A stretch of DNA of 23,222 nucleotides from an uncultured Candidatus Saccharibacteria bacterium (GTDB taxonomy: Bacteria > Patescibacteriota > Saccharimonadia > Saccharimonadales > Saccharimonadaceae), in contig CAKUXN010000004.1 in assembly GCA_934700415.1 (NCBI GenBank), positions 1 to 23,222 of the forward strand. Direction: 5' to 3'. A model generated the notes under the pieces. That model was given only the letters and a program-made list of their open reading frames with translations. It did not search any database and was not told the DNA's origin. Shown here in pieces: positions 13,964 through 21,135 of this stretch; positions within the stretch are counted from its first letter, which is position 1; each line of letters opens with the position of its first letter. Both the position numbers and the translations under genes were made by a program.

Positions 13964-13969
13964 ATTATA
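13964..13969 (-). promoter_or_regulatory. -10 box of tRNA-Ser
   Basis: TGATATAAT (extended -10) on the minus strand, 7 nt before the mature tRNA 5' end; transcription is predicted to start at or next to nucleotide 1 of the tRNA. Confidence 0.65.
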
Positions 13970-13974
13970 TCATA

Positions 13975-14676
13975 TTATTCCGCATTTGTGTAGGTGTTCA
14001 CCACGTCATCAAGATCATCTACGGCCGAAAGCAATTTTTCCAGCTTTTCGGCGTTTTCACCTTCCACTGGTACATAGGAGGCTGGTACGTATTGTAGTTC
14101 CGCACTTGTCACGGTCATACCTGCATCTACCAAGGCCTGTCGCACTTTCATTAGATCCGAAGCTGCCGTATAGATTACCGTCACATCTTCTTCGTCTGCA
14201 ACGTCTTCGGCTCCTGCGTCAAGCGCCGCCATCATCGCCTCATCACCCTTTTCCGAAATTTCAATCACACCTTTACGATTAAATTGGAACATTACTGAGC
14301 CAGGTTCTGCCATACGTCCACCAGTTTTATCTAGCGTATGCCGCACTTCAGGCATTGTGCGATTTTTATTGTCAGTCGCTACTTCAATAATAATTCCCAC
14401 GCCACCAGGACCATAAGCTTCGTACACTTCCTCAATGAGTACAGCCGCTGACTTATCAGCCACCCGTGCAATCGCTCGCTCAATATTCGCCTTTGGCATA
14501 TTCGCGAGTCGTGCCTTCTCTAAAACCATCGCAAGACTCGGATTCATCGCTGGGTCCGTACCAGCTCGTGCTGCAATCGCAATCTGATTACCAATTTTCG
14601 TAAACAATGCGCCCCTCTTGGCATCAACTACGGCTTTTTGTCGCTTTGTTGTCGCCCATTTACTATGTCCTGACAT
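13975..14676 (-). CDS. yebC: YebC/PmpR family protein
   Basis: A 233-aa protein, close to the family's usual size of about 240. It begins with the signature MSGHSKWATTKRQKAVVDAKRG and has the conserved NMPKANIERAI and YEAYGPGGVGIIIEVATDN segments. The acidic C-terminal domain (about 165-233) is typical. The family was first described as transcriptional regulators and more recently as ribosome-associated factors that help translate difficult stretches such as polyproline; its role here is not decided by sequence. A GGAG ribosome site lies about 9 nt before the ATG, so this gene is not leaderless. A possible extended -10 (TGATAAAAT) overlaps the end of comEC. Confidence 0.95.
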   Translation of the reverse strand: MSGHSKWATTKRQKAVVDAKRGALFTKIGNQIAIAARAGTDPAMNPSLAMVLEKARLANMPKANIERAIARVADKSAAVLIEEVYEAYGPGGVGIIIEVATDNKNRTMPEVRHTLDKTGGRMAEPGSVMFQFNRKGVIEISEKGDEAMMAALDAGAEDVADEEDVTVIYTAASDLMKVRQALVDAGMTVTSAELQYVPASYVPVEGENAEKLEKLLSAVDDLDDVVNTYTNAE

Positions 14677-14709
14677 AAAAATACTCCAAAAAATATTATT
14701 AACCTCTCT

Positions 14710-15891
14710 TTATTTTATCATTTTCTGCATCTTTTGTCGATATCTTGATATTAAGCTAAACCCCACAATCAGCACCAAAATTACCAAATATAATAAAAAT
14801 GTCTGTGGCCGATAAGGTGAAATTTTTATCAGAAACGGTGTCATTTGTCCAAACAGCTCTACCACAAAAATATGAAAATCAAGTAATTTCATTGTTAAAA
14901 ACGAAACTACATTTTCAATTCCTGAAATTCCAGCAAACACCCCAGTCAAAAACGTCAATCCCATCGCCCATGACAGTGTTGGCAATATTAACAAATTCGC
15001 CACCACGGAAATCAGAGAAATTTGTCCAAAATAATATAGAGTTAGCGGCAAAGTCATTATCGTCGCGCTAATTGTCGTAATGATAGTAGAGCTTATAAGG
15101 CCTGGTTTCTTTTTTCCATAAAAGAATTTCGTCATCTGTGGCCCCAGAATCATAATTCCTCCAAACGACGCAAAGGATAAAAGCCACCCAAGATTCGTAA
15201 TATAGGTTGGATTAATCACAAGTGTCGCAGCTGCTACTATTAATATTATTCTCCATGGCGCAATCTTTCTTCCCACATACCAAGCAAGTAAATTCAAAAT
15301 CGCCATGATTCCTGCCCGCATAATCGACGGCGTCCAACCCACCATCATCATAAAGAACAAGATAAATAATATTGAAAACAAAAGTCCTGCAAAGCGCGAA
15401 ATTCTTCCAAAAATCTTTCTTGCTATTTCCACTAAAATCCCTAGGTGCGCTCCCGAAGCCACCACAATGTGTACTAGCCCCACTGTACGCAAATTTTCTG
15501 ATAATTCTTCAGATAATCCTGCTTTCACCCCGAGAAGATACGAAAGCCCTAGTGACGCTTCTGGCTCTGGTATTAACTTTTGAATTCTTGCCGCAAACCA
15601 ATCCCTTCCTCCCGTCACTAATCCTTCTAAGCCAGTCTGCACAGTACCTATCTCACCCGACATTCGAAAAAATGCCACCAACATCCCACTTATAAATGCG
15701 ACCACTACAAACACATATTTTGGTTTCAAATATGTTACTAGGAAAAGTAAAGTCGAAAGCACACACCACCATGGTGACACATAATAGTTAATTTTAAAAA
15801 TCAACGCCATTACCACCCCTGCAATCATGCCAATACACCAAAACACCACGAAATACGACTGATGTAAATTTTCCCAAAGTTTACCGAGCAT
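14710..15891 (-). CDS. comEC: ComEC/Rec2-type competence membrane protein, core only
   Basis: A 393-aa polytopic membrane protein. N-terminal membrane helices (about 12-75) are followed by a short extracytoplasmic segment, then the competence domain with YLLGVKAGLSEEL, the motif VASGAHLGIL (about 144-153), and a run of membrane helices including GWTPSIMRAGIMAIL. Full ComEC proteins (about 700-800 aa) also carry an extracytoplasmic OB-like region and a C-terminal metallo-beta-lactamase-like domain; the latter is absent here. ComEC forms the channel that brings single-stranded DNA through the membrane. With the pilus genes it argues for natural transformation. The start is uncertain; no clear ribosome site is seen and the upstream promoter is weak (TAAAAT near 15920). 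Confidence 0.88.
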   Translation of the reverse strand: MLGKLWENLHQSYFVVFWCIGMIAGVVMALIFKINYYVSPWWCVLSTLLFLVTYLKPKYVFVVVAFISGMLVAFFRMSGEIGTVQTGLEGLVTGGRDWFAARIQKLIPEPEASLGLSYLLGVKAGLSEELSENLRTVGLVHIVVASGAHLGILVEIARKIFGRISRFAGLLFSILFILFFMMMVGWTPSIMRAGIMAILNLLAWYVGRKIAPWRIILIVAAATLVINPTYITNLGWLLSFASFGGIMILGPQMTKFFYGKKKPGLISSTIITTISATIMTLPLTLYYFGQISLISVVANLLILPTLSWAMGLTFLTGVFAGISGIENVVSFLTMKLLDFHIFVVELFGQMTPFLIKISPYRPQTFLLYLVILVLIVGFSLISRYRQKMQKMIK

Positions 15892-15943
15892 GCGCCATGT
15901 CTATCATCACCGACCCAATTTTACAACCCCCCACCTCTCGTGA

Positions 15944-15949
15944 TATAAT
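15944..15949 (+). promoter_or_regulatory. Extended -10 of the tRNA-Arg pair
   Basis: TGATATAAT, 8 nt upstream of the mature 5' end of tRNA-Arg(UCG). No separate promoter is seen before tRNA-Arg(CCG), so both are probably one transcript. Confidence 0.65.
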
Positions 15950-15957
15950 ATCAGAAT

Positions 15958-16034
15958 GCATCCGTAGCTCAGTGGATTAGAGCACTTGTCTTCGGAACAA
16001 GGGGTCGTGGGTTCGAATCCCTCCGGATGTACCA
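15958..16034 (+). tRNA. tRNA-Arg (UCG)
   Basis: A 77-nt cloverleaf: acceptor GCATCCG/CGGATGT, anticodon stem CTTGT/ACAAG, loop CTTCGGA (anticodon UCG, reads CGA and possibly more of the CGN box), T-arm with GGGTTCGAATCCC, discriminator A, encoded CCA. Many bacteria read CGA with an inosine-modified ACG anticodon instead. Confidence 0.93.
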
Positions 16035-16054
16035 TTTCAAAAAATTACCCTCCT

Positions 16055-16131
16055 GCACCCATAGCTCAACTGGATAGAGCGTCAGCTTCCGGAGCTGAAG
16101 GTTAGAGGTTCAAATCCTCCTGGGTGTACCA
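16055..16131 (+). tRNA. tRNA-Arg (CCG)
   Basis: A 77-nt cloverleaf: acceptor GCACCCA/TGGGTGT, anticodon stem TCAGC/GCTGA, loop TTCCGGA (anticodon CCG, reads CGG), T-arm GAGGTTCAAATCCTC, discriminator A, encoded CCA. It lies 20 nt after tRNA-Arg(UCG) and shares its overall backbone, suggesting an old duplication. Confidence 0.93.
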
Positions 16132-16147
16132 ATCGCTAAAAATATGA

Positions 16148-16153
16148 TACAAT
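16148..16153 (+). promoter_or_regulatory. Extended -10 of tRNA-Met and probably the pilin gene
   Basis: TGATACAAT, 10 nt before the mature 5' end of tRNA-Met. No other box is seen before the pilin ATG at 16249, so this promoter may drive both. Confidence 0.5.
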
Positions 16154-16163
16154 ACATAAATAT

Positions 16164-16240
16164 GGTACCGTAGCTCAGATGGTTAGAGCGTGGGACTCAT
16201 AAGCCCAAGGTCACTGGTTCGATCCCAGTCGGTACTACCA
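16164..16240 (+). tRNA. tRNA-Met (CAU), elongator
   Basis: A 77-nt cloverleaf: acceptor GGTACCG/CGGTACT, D-arm AGCTCAGATGGTTAGAGC, loop CTCATAA (anticodon CAU), T-arm CTGGTTCGATCCCAG, encoded CCA. The anticodon stem TGGGA/GCCCA has an A31-G39 mismatch. A CAU anticodon could also mark a lysidine-type tRNA-Ile2, but the separate tRNA-Ile(UAU) at 6213 and the elongator-Met-like D-arm favour Met. Confidence 0.88.
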
Positions 16241-16248
16241 AATTAAAT

Positions 16249-16635
16249 ATGAAAAAACAAGGTTTTACAATTTTAGAACTCATCATCGTAGCAACTTTTG
16301 CCTCTTTGCTTTTGATTCTATTCTTTGTTCAGAAATCCAATTTAGATGCCATGTCTCGTGATGAAGATCGCAAAACGGCAATCAATGCTATGTATTATGC
16401 TCTCGAAGAAAGTTTTTACAAAGAGCACAAATATTACCCAGAATTTATTTCCGAAGAAAACATCAAAGTCATCGATCCCGCACTCTGGACTGATCCGTTC
16501 GGCTTTAATTTAGGTGACGATTTCAGTTCCTATTCTTATATTCCTGCCAATTGCGACGAAGGCCACTGTAAAGAGTATACTCTAAAGGCCGACCTCGAAA
16601 AAGAAGACGACTACGTCAAATACAACCGCAATTAA
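16249..16635 (+). CDS. Type IV pilin-like protein
   Basis: A 128-aa protein with a very short leader MKKQG followed by FTILELI (Glu at +5) and a hydrophobic helix to about residue 27: a classical prepilin peptidase substrate. The mature part is a small, acidic domain with a Cys pair near the C-terminus (NCDEGHCKEY), likely a disulfide loop as in many pilins. It may be a major or minor pilin; size fits either. The ATG lies only 8 nt after the CCA end of tRNA-Met, leaving no room for its own -10 box at the usual distance, so its mRNA may be released by tRNA 3' processing. Its end faces the PH-like gene with a 9-nt gap and no terminator. Confidence 0.85.
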   Translation: MKKQGFTILELIIVATFASLLLILFFVQKSNLDAMSRDEDRKTAINAMYYALEESFYKEHKYYPEFISEENIKVIDPALWTDPFGFNLGDDFSSYSYIPANCDEGHCKEYTLKADLEKEDDYVKYNRN

Positions 16636-16644
16636 AACCAATAA

Positions 16645-17223
16645 TTAACTCTCTTTCTTCTCTTTTCGATTTTTTGCCGATGAAATTAATTTCGACACCG
16701 CTCTTAATTCTGTCGACGAAATATCTGAAAATGGAAAAGTATAAGTCGTCTCATCACCCACTGTCGATAATCTAAACGTTCCATAATGAAGCGTCGTCTG
16801 CAAAAGTCCACTTTGATGAAAGCTAGCATCTTCCACCGATACTAAATCAATTATATTTACTGATTTTACTACTGGCGATTTCATTACCATTTGAATCGCA
16901 TGCTTATTTGTAATAAATAATTTATTTCCCCGAAACACCATCGTCGCTACTAGTCCAGCAAGCACCGCAGTAGCTATTAAAACCGCTAATATAATATACA
17001 TAAAGTTTCGCCCCATCGTGTCCAGTGAAGCCTGATTTGACAAAATAATCAAAAATAGCACCAAGGTTACAATTAATCCTGCTGCTACTCCGCCAATTAT
17101 CATCATAAGGCAAATTTTAGCCCGACTAAAAGCAAACTCTACAAACTCATTATCCTCAAGTGCAAGAAACGGAAAATCTTTCTTGCTCCTTTCGTGTCTG
17201 ATTCTCACTAAACTTTCGTCCAT
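16645..17223 (-). CDS. Membrane protein with a bacterial PH-like domain
   Basis: A 192-aa protein with a charged N-terminus (1-35), two transmembrane helices (about 36-62 and 74-97), then a cytoplasmic beta-rich domain: FRGNKLFITNKHAIQMVMKSP, IDLVSVEDASFHQSG and a C-terminal helix. The order (helix pair, then RGNKLFITNKHAI and an I-DLVSVE strand) resembles bacterial PH domains of the YdbS/YdbT type. The function is unknown, perhaps membrane-stress or envelope related. It has a strong ribosome site (AAAGGAGGA) about 5 nt before the ATG and an extended -10 at 17263-17268, giving a leader of about 33 nt. Confidence 0.78.
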   Translation of the reverse strand: MDESLVRIRHERSKKDFPFLALEDNEFVEFAFSRAKICLMMIIGGVAAGLIVTLVLFLIILSNQASLDTMGRNFMYIILAVLIATAVLAGLVATMVFRGNKLFITNKHAIQMVMKSPVVKSVNIIDLVSVEDASFHQSGLLQTTLHYGTFRLSTVGDETTYTFPFSDISSTELRAVSKLISSAKNRKEKKES

Positions 17224-17262
17224 TTTTCCTCCTTTAAGGGCACTAAGACCCCATATACTCTT

Positions 17263-17268
17263 ATTATA
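17263..17268 (-). promoter_or_regulatory. Extended -10 of the PH-like gene containing the ruvB stop codon
   Basis: TGATATAAT on the minus strand; its TAA (17264-17266) is the stop codon of ruvB. The box is about 39 nt from the ATG at 17223, so this transcript has a leader with a Shine-Dalgarno site. Confidence 0.6.
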
Positions 17269-18283
17269 TCATATTCCTGTTATTTTGTAAATGTTTACGC
17301 CCTTTTTCAGTTACTACTCGTCCACGTGGCGTCCGTGCAAGTAATCCAAGTTGCAATAAATAAGGTTCATAATAATCTTCAATCGTCGCCGCTTCATCAC
17401 CCGTCAGAGCCGCAATTGTTGTCAACCCTACTGGCCGATCACCGTAATTTTCCCACATTAATTTAAGCATATTTCTATCCGCTGGGTCTAGCCCCAAATA
17501 ATCAATTTCCATCAGTTCCAAAGATTTTTCTGCTGTCACCTTATCAATAATGCCATCTCCGTTTACATCAGCAAAATCCCTCACCCGCTTAAACAATCTG
17601 TTTGCAATACGCGGTGTCAGGCGCGAACGCGTAGCCAAAAGCTCCGTCGCCTCCGGCGAAATCTCTGTCGAAAGAATCCCCGCCGTTCGTTTAATAATCT
17701 GCTCAATTTCCGGTTCTTTGTAATATTCCAGTCTATGAATAATACCAAATCTATCCCTAAGCGGCCCAGCAAGAGAACCAGTTCGCGTCGTCGCACCTAT
17801 CACTGTAAAATGTGGCAAATCTAGTCGCACCGAACGCGCCGCTGGCCCTTTGCCAATCACAATATCCAGCTTATAATCTTCCATCGCCGAATACAAAACT
17901 TCTTCCACCGCTCGCCTTAAACGATGAATTTCATCGATAAATAGTACGTCTCCATCTTTTAAATTCGTCAGAATCGATGCAAGATCCCCCGCTCGTTCAA
18001 TTGCTGGACCAGAAGTCACTCTAAGAGACGCACCTAGTTCATGTGCAATTACTCCCGCCATTGTTGTCTTACCAAGCCCAGGCGGACCATATAATAATAC
18101 ATGATCCAGAGTATGCCCGTCGTTTCGCTTTTTTACCGCATCAATCGCTAATTTTAGATTATTCTTCAAATGCTCTTGCCCAATATACTCTCGAAAAGAA
18201 GTCGGACGAAGCGATATTTCAATCTTTTCTTCCTCAGAATCATTTTCCGCCGCAGTCGGCTCCACTAACCTCTCAATCACCAT
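17264..18283 (-). CDS. ruvB: Holliday junction branch migration helicase RuvB
   Basis: A 339-aa AAA+ motor at the family's usual length, which works with RuvA to move Holliday junctions. Walker A is GPPGLGKTT (66-74), Walker B is LFIDEIHRL (about 114-122), sensor 1 with the Arg-finger region is [17 protein letters not shown] (164-180), and the C-terminal winged helix includes [15 protein letters not shown]. ruvA and ruvC are not next to it. The ATG at 18283 lies 6 nt after a TATAAT, so leaderless translation is likely. The first about 20 residues are acidic and variable. Confidence 0.97.
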   Translation of the reverse strand: MVIERLVEPTAAENDSEEEKIEISLRPTSFREYIGQEHLKNNLKLAIDAVKKRNDGHTLDHVLLYGPPGLGKTTMAGVIAHELGASLRVTSGPAIERAGDLASILTNLKDGDVLFIDEIHRLRRAVEEVLYSAMEDYKLDIVIGKGPAARSVRLDLPHFTVIGATTRTGSLAGPLRDRFGIIHRLEYYKEPEIEQIIKRTAGILSTEISPEATELLATRSRLTPRIANRLFKRVRDFADVNGDGIIDKVTAEKSLELMEIDYLGLDPADRNMLKLMWENYGDRPVGLTTIAALTGDEAATIEDYYEPYLLQLGLLARTPRGRVVTEKGRKHLQNNRNMI

Positions 18284-18289
18284 ACCTTC

Positions 18290-18295
18290 ATTATA
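18290..18295 (-). promoter_or_regulatory. -10 box, leaderless start of ruvB
   Basis: TGATATAAT on the minus strand, 6 nt before the ATG at 18283. It is divergent from the dnaK promoter. Confidence 0.7.
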
Positions 18296-18363
18296 TCATG
18301 GAATAACCTATTTTGAGCTGTTAAAGGCTGCACTACCGAAAAGACAATTTTTCATTAGCAGAC

Positions 18364-18392
18364 TTGACAAACGAGTGCCAGTGCGCTACAAT
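18364..18392 (+). promoter_or_regulatory. Consensus sigma-70-type promoter of dnaK
   Basis: TTGACA (18364-18369), a 17-nt spacer, then TACAAT (18387-18392). The predicted start near 18399 is directly at the CIRCE element, so repressor binding would block initiation. Confidence 0.9.
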
Positions 18393-18400
18393 GAAGTTAA

Positions 18401-18427
18401 TTAGCACTCCACAAGTACGAGTGCTAA
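18401..18427 (+). promoter_or_regulatory. CIRCE operator (HrcA binding site)
   Basis: TTAGCACTC, 9-nt spacer, GAGTGCTAA: an exact match to the CIRCE consensus. It predicts heat-shock control of dnaK by the HrcA repressor, encoded outside this window. Confidence 0.97.
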
Positions 18428-18448
18428 CATAAAACATAATTTACTATA

Positions 18449-18454
18449 TATAAT
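18449..18454 (+). promoter_or_regulatory. Possible second -10 box and ribosome site of dnaK
   Basis: TATAAT downstream of CIRCE, 15 nt before the ATG. Transcription from here would skip the operator and still include the ribosome site GGAGG (18461-18465, 4 nt before ATG). It may instead be simple AT-rich leader sequence. Confidence 0.4.
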
Positions 18455-18469
18455 ATATATGGAGGAAAT

Positions 18470-20356
18470 ATGAGTAAAATTATCGGCATTGACCTTGGTA
18501 CCACTAACAGCGCTTTCGCTTACATGGTAGCCGGCAAGCCAGAAGTTATCACAAACGCCGAAGGCGATCGCACTACCCCATCCGTAGTTGCTGTCACTAA
18601 AAAAGGCGAACGTCTCGTCGGTAAAGTCGCACAGCGTCAGCGTGTTACTAACCCTAAAAACACCATTTATGGCATTAAGCGTCTTATCGGTCGTAAATTC
18701 GACGACAAAGAAGTCAAGCATGATCTCGAACTAAGCCCTTATAAGATTGTCAAAAAAGGTCAAGGTGTAGCTGTCGAAATGGATGGCAAAGAATACACCC
18801 CAGAAGAAATCAGCGCTATGGTGCTTTCTAAAATTAAAGCCGACGCAGAAGCCTTCCTCGGTGAAAAAGTTACCGAAGCCATCATTACCGTCCCGGCCTA
18901 CTTCGATGACTCGCAACGTCAAGCCACCAAGGATGCTGGCAAAATCGCTGGCCTCGAAGTTAAGCGTATCATTAACGAGCCTACTGCAGCCGCTCTTGCC
19001 TACGGTCTAGAGTCGAAAAAAGATGAAAAAATCGTAGTCTTCGACCTCGGCGGCGGTACTTTCGATGTTTCCATTCTTGAACTCGGTGATGGCGTCTTTG
19101 AAGTCATGTCTACCAACGGCGATACTCATCTCGGTGGTGAAGATTTCGATAATATCATCGTTGATTTCCTTGTGAATGAATTTAAGAAAGAATCTGGTAT
19201 CGACATCAAAGGTGATGCCGCCGCTATGCAACGTGTCAAAGATGAAGCCGAAAAAGCCAAAAAAGAGCTCAGCTCATCCACCAGCACCGATATCAATCTC
19301 CCAGTCCTAAGCGCTGATGCCGATGGCCCGAAGCACTTTGAATACACTCTTACCCGTGCCAAACTCGAGGAGCTCGTTTCTGATCTTCTAGATCGTCTCG
19401 AAGAGCCAGTTAGAAAAGCCTTAAAAGACGCCAAGCTCGACACCAAAGATATTGACGAGATCGTCATGGTCGGCGGTATGACTCGTATGCCAGCCGTAGT
19501 TGAAAAGGTCAAGAAAATCTTTGGTAAAGACCCGATGCAAGGCGTAAATCCTGACGAAGTCGTAGCTGTCGGTGCCGCTATTCAAGGTGGCGTACTTCAA
19601 GGCGATGTCAAGGATGTACTTCTTCTCGATGTCACTCCTCTCACTCTCGGTATCGAGACAATGGGTGGGGTCCGCACTCCTTTGATCGATCGTAACACCA
19701 CTATTCCAACCAGCAAATCTGAGGTTTTCTCTACTGCTTCTGACAACCAGCCTCAGGTCGAAATCCACGTCCTTCAAGGTGAACGTGAATTCGCCAAAGA
19801 CAACAAATCTCTCGGACGATTCATTCTTGACGGTATCGCTCCAGCTCCACGTGGTGTGCCTCAAATTGAAGTAACCTTCAATCTCGATGCCAATGGCATC
19901 TTAAATGTTACCGCTAAAGACAAAGGCACTGGCAAAGCGCAGTCTATCACCATTCAAAACTCTGGCAACATGAGCAAAGACGACATTGAAAAAGCTCAAA
20001 AAGAAGCCGAAATGTATGCCGATGAAGATAAGAAAAAACGTGAAACTGTTGATGTCAAAAACCACCTAGAAAACGCCATTTACCAAGCTGAAAAAATGCC
20101 TGATGAATACAAAGACAAAATCAGCGACGAGGACAAAGACACCATCAAAAAAGCCGTCGAAGATGCCAAAAAAGTCCTAAACGACGAAAAAGCCGACAAA
20201 GACGAACTTGAAAAAGCCGCCAAAGATTTAAGCGATCGCATCATGCCTATCGGTGCCAAGATGTACCAGCAGGCTTCCGCTGATGACAGCAAAAAAGACG
20301 ACAAAAAATCCGACGACAAAGACGACGCCGTCGAAGGTGAAGTAGTCGACAAATAG
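18470..20356 (+). CDS. dnaK: Chaperone DnaK (Hsp70)
   Basis: A 628-aa Hsp70 at full length. The ATPase domain (about 1-380) has [54 protein letters not shown] and the [10 protein letters not shown] segment. The interdomain linker is [15 protein letters not shown], and the substrate-binding beta domain and helical lid (about 500-600) follow. The tail is Lys/Asp-rich and ends EGEVVDK, like the EEV(D)-type tails of bacterial DnaK. It refolds client proteins with DnaJ and GrpE, whose genes are not adjacent. It is controlled by CIRCE. Codon use is visibly more G+C-rich and regular than in the unknown membrane genes, as expected for high expression. Confidence 0.99.
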   Translation: MSKIIGIDLGTTNSAFAYMVAGKPEVITNAEGDRTTPSVVAVTKKGERLVGKVAQRQRVTNPKNTIYGIKRLIGRKFDDKEVKHDLELSPYKIVKKGQGVAVEMDGKEYTPEEISAMVLSKIKADAEAFLGEKVTEAIITVPAYFDDSQRQATKDAGKIAGLEVKRIINEPTAAALAYGLESKKDEKIVVFDLGGGTFDVSILELGDGVFEVMSTNGDTHLGGEDFDNIIVDFLVNEFKKESGIDIKGDAAAMQRVKDEAEKAKKELSSSTSTDINLPVLSADADGPKHFEYTLTRAKLEELVSDLLDRLEEPVRKALKDAKLDTKDIDEIVMVGGMTRMPAVVEKVKKIFGKDPMQGVNPDEVVAVGAAIQGGVLQGDVKDVLLLDVTPLTLGIETMGGVRTPLIDRNTTIPTSKSEVFSTASDNQPQVEIHVLQGEREFAKDNKSLGRFILDGIAPAPRGVPQIEVTFNLDANGILNVTAKDKGTGKAQSITIQNSGNMSKDDIEKAQKEAEMYADEDKKKRETVDVKNHLENAIYQAEKMPDEYKDKISDEDKDTIKKAVEDAKKVLNDEKADKDELEKAAKDLSDRIMPIGAKMYQQASADDSKKDDKKSDDKDDAVEGEVVDK

Positions 20357-20361
20357 TATGC

Positions 20362-20367
20362 TATAAT
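20362..20367 (+). promoter_or_regulatory. Extended -10, leaderless start of the pta operon
   Basis: TGCTATAAT, 6 nt before the ATG at 20374, inside the 17-nt gap after dnaK. It lets the pta operon be expressed independently of heat-shock control, although read-through from dnaK is possible because no terminator lies between. Confidence 0.7.
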
Positions 20368-20373
20368 TGGGGT

Positions 20374-21135
20374 ATGAAAATTGTCTTCCCCGAACTCAAA
20401 GAAAACTCGATAGCAAAAGAAGCCGTGAACAACTTCCATGATATCGAGTTTTTTGATGCCCCAAATTTAGAAGCGGCCACACAGATGTTAAAAGAAGGCG
20501 AAGTCGATTCCATGGTTTCAGGTCTCGATTACTCCTCTCGCGACGTTCTCCTCGCTTACAAAAATTCCATCCCTCTAAAGTCGCAGTTTTTCTCTAGTTG
20601 TTTCGTCTGTGAGCGCATCGAAAAAGACGGCAATAATACGCATTTTATCCTCGCTGACGGCGGCATAAACAAACAACCCACAAAGGAACAATTATACACT
20701 ATCGTCGAGGATTCAGCCGCCACTTATGAAGCTTACTATCACGAGCAACCAAAAATTGCCATGCTTTCCTATTCCACTAAAGGCTCTGGTGGCAAAAATC
20801 CCGACCTTGATAAAATTTATTATGTCATCGATCAAATTCGTGAGAAACATCCCACCTGGCTAATCGACGGCGAGATGCAGCTTGATGCTGCCATTAACCC
20901 TCGCGTCGCTACCAAAAAAACGCCAGGCAGCCCATTGCAAGGTCATGCCAACATTCTCATCACTCCAGATTTAAATTCTGGCAACACTTTATATAAGTCT
21001 CTCGAGCAATTTGGTGGCTTCACTGTCGCTGGGCCCATCATTCAAGGTTTCGATCGACCTCTCGCCGACCTTTCTCGTGGCAGCACTGTAGAAGACACTA
21101 TTCTAACTATTAAAGTAATCAGGAGTTTATTATGA
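20374..21135 (+). CDS. pta: Phosphate acetyl/butyryl-transferase family protein, shortened
   Basis: A 253-aa protein of the Pta/Ptb family, which interconverts acetyl-CoA and acetyl phosphate. Recognisable blocks are MKIVFPE at the start, EGEVDSMVSGLDYSS (about 42-56), ILADGGINKQP, IAMLSYSTKGSG, IDGEMQLDAAINP, ITPDLNSGNTLYKS and GPIIQGFDRPLADLSRGST. It is about 70 residues shorter than typical Pta domains (about 320 aa). The loss is between the first strand and the SMVSGL block, where the first half of the N-terminal domain normally is. Activity as acetyltransferase is likely but not certain. It overlaps glmM by 4 nt (ATGA). Confidence 0.8.
   Translation: MKIVFPELKENSIAKEAVNNFHDIEFFDAPNLEAATQMLKEGEVDSMVSGLDYSSRDVLLAYKNSIPLKSQFFSSCFVCERIEKDGNNTHFILADGGINKQPTKEQLYTIVEDSAATYEAYYHEQPKIAMLSYSTKGSGGKNPDLDKIYYVIDQIREKHPTWLIDGEMQLDAAINPRVATKKTPGSPLQGHANILITPDLNSGNTLYKSLEQFGGFTVAGPIIQGFDRPLADLSRGSTVEDTILTIKVIRSLL

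Noticed and set aside
16164..16240. CAU tRNA as lysidine-type tRNA-Ile2
   Set aside because: Its D-arm looks like elongator tRNA-Met and a separate tRNA-Ile(UAU) already covers AUA; not fully excluded.
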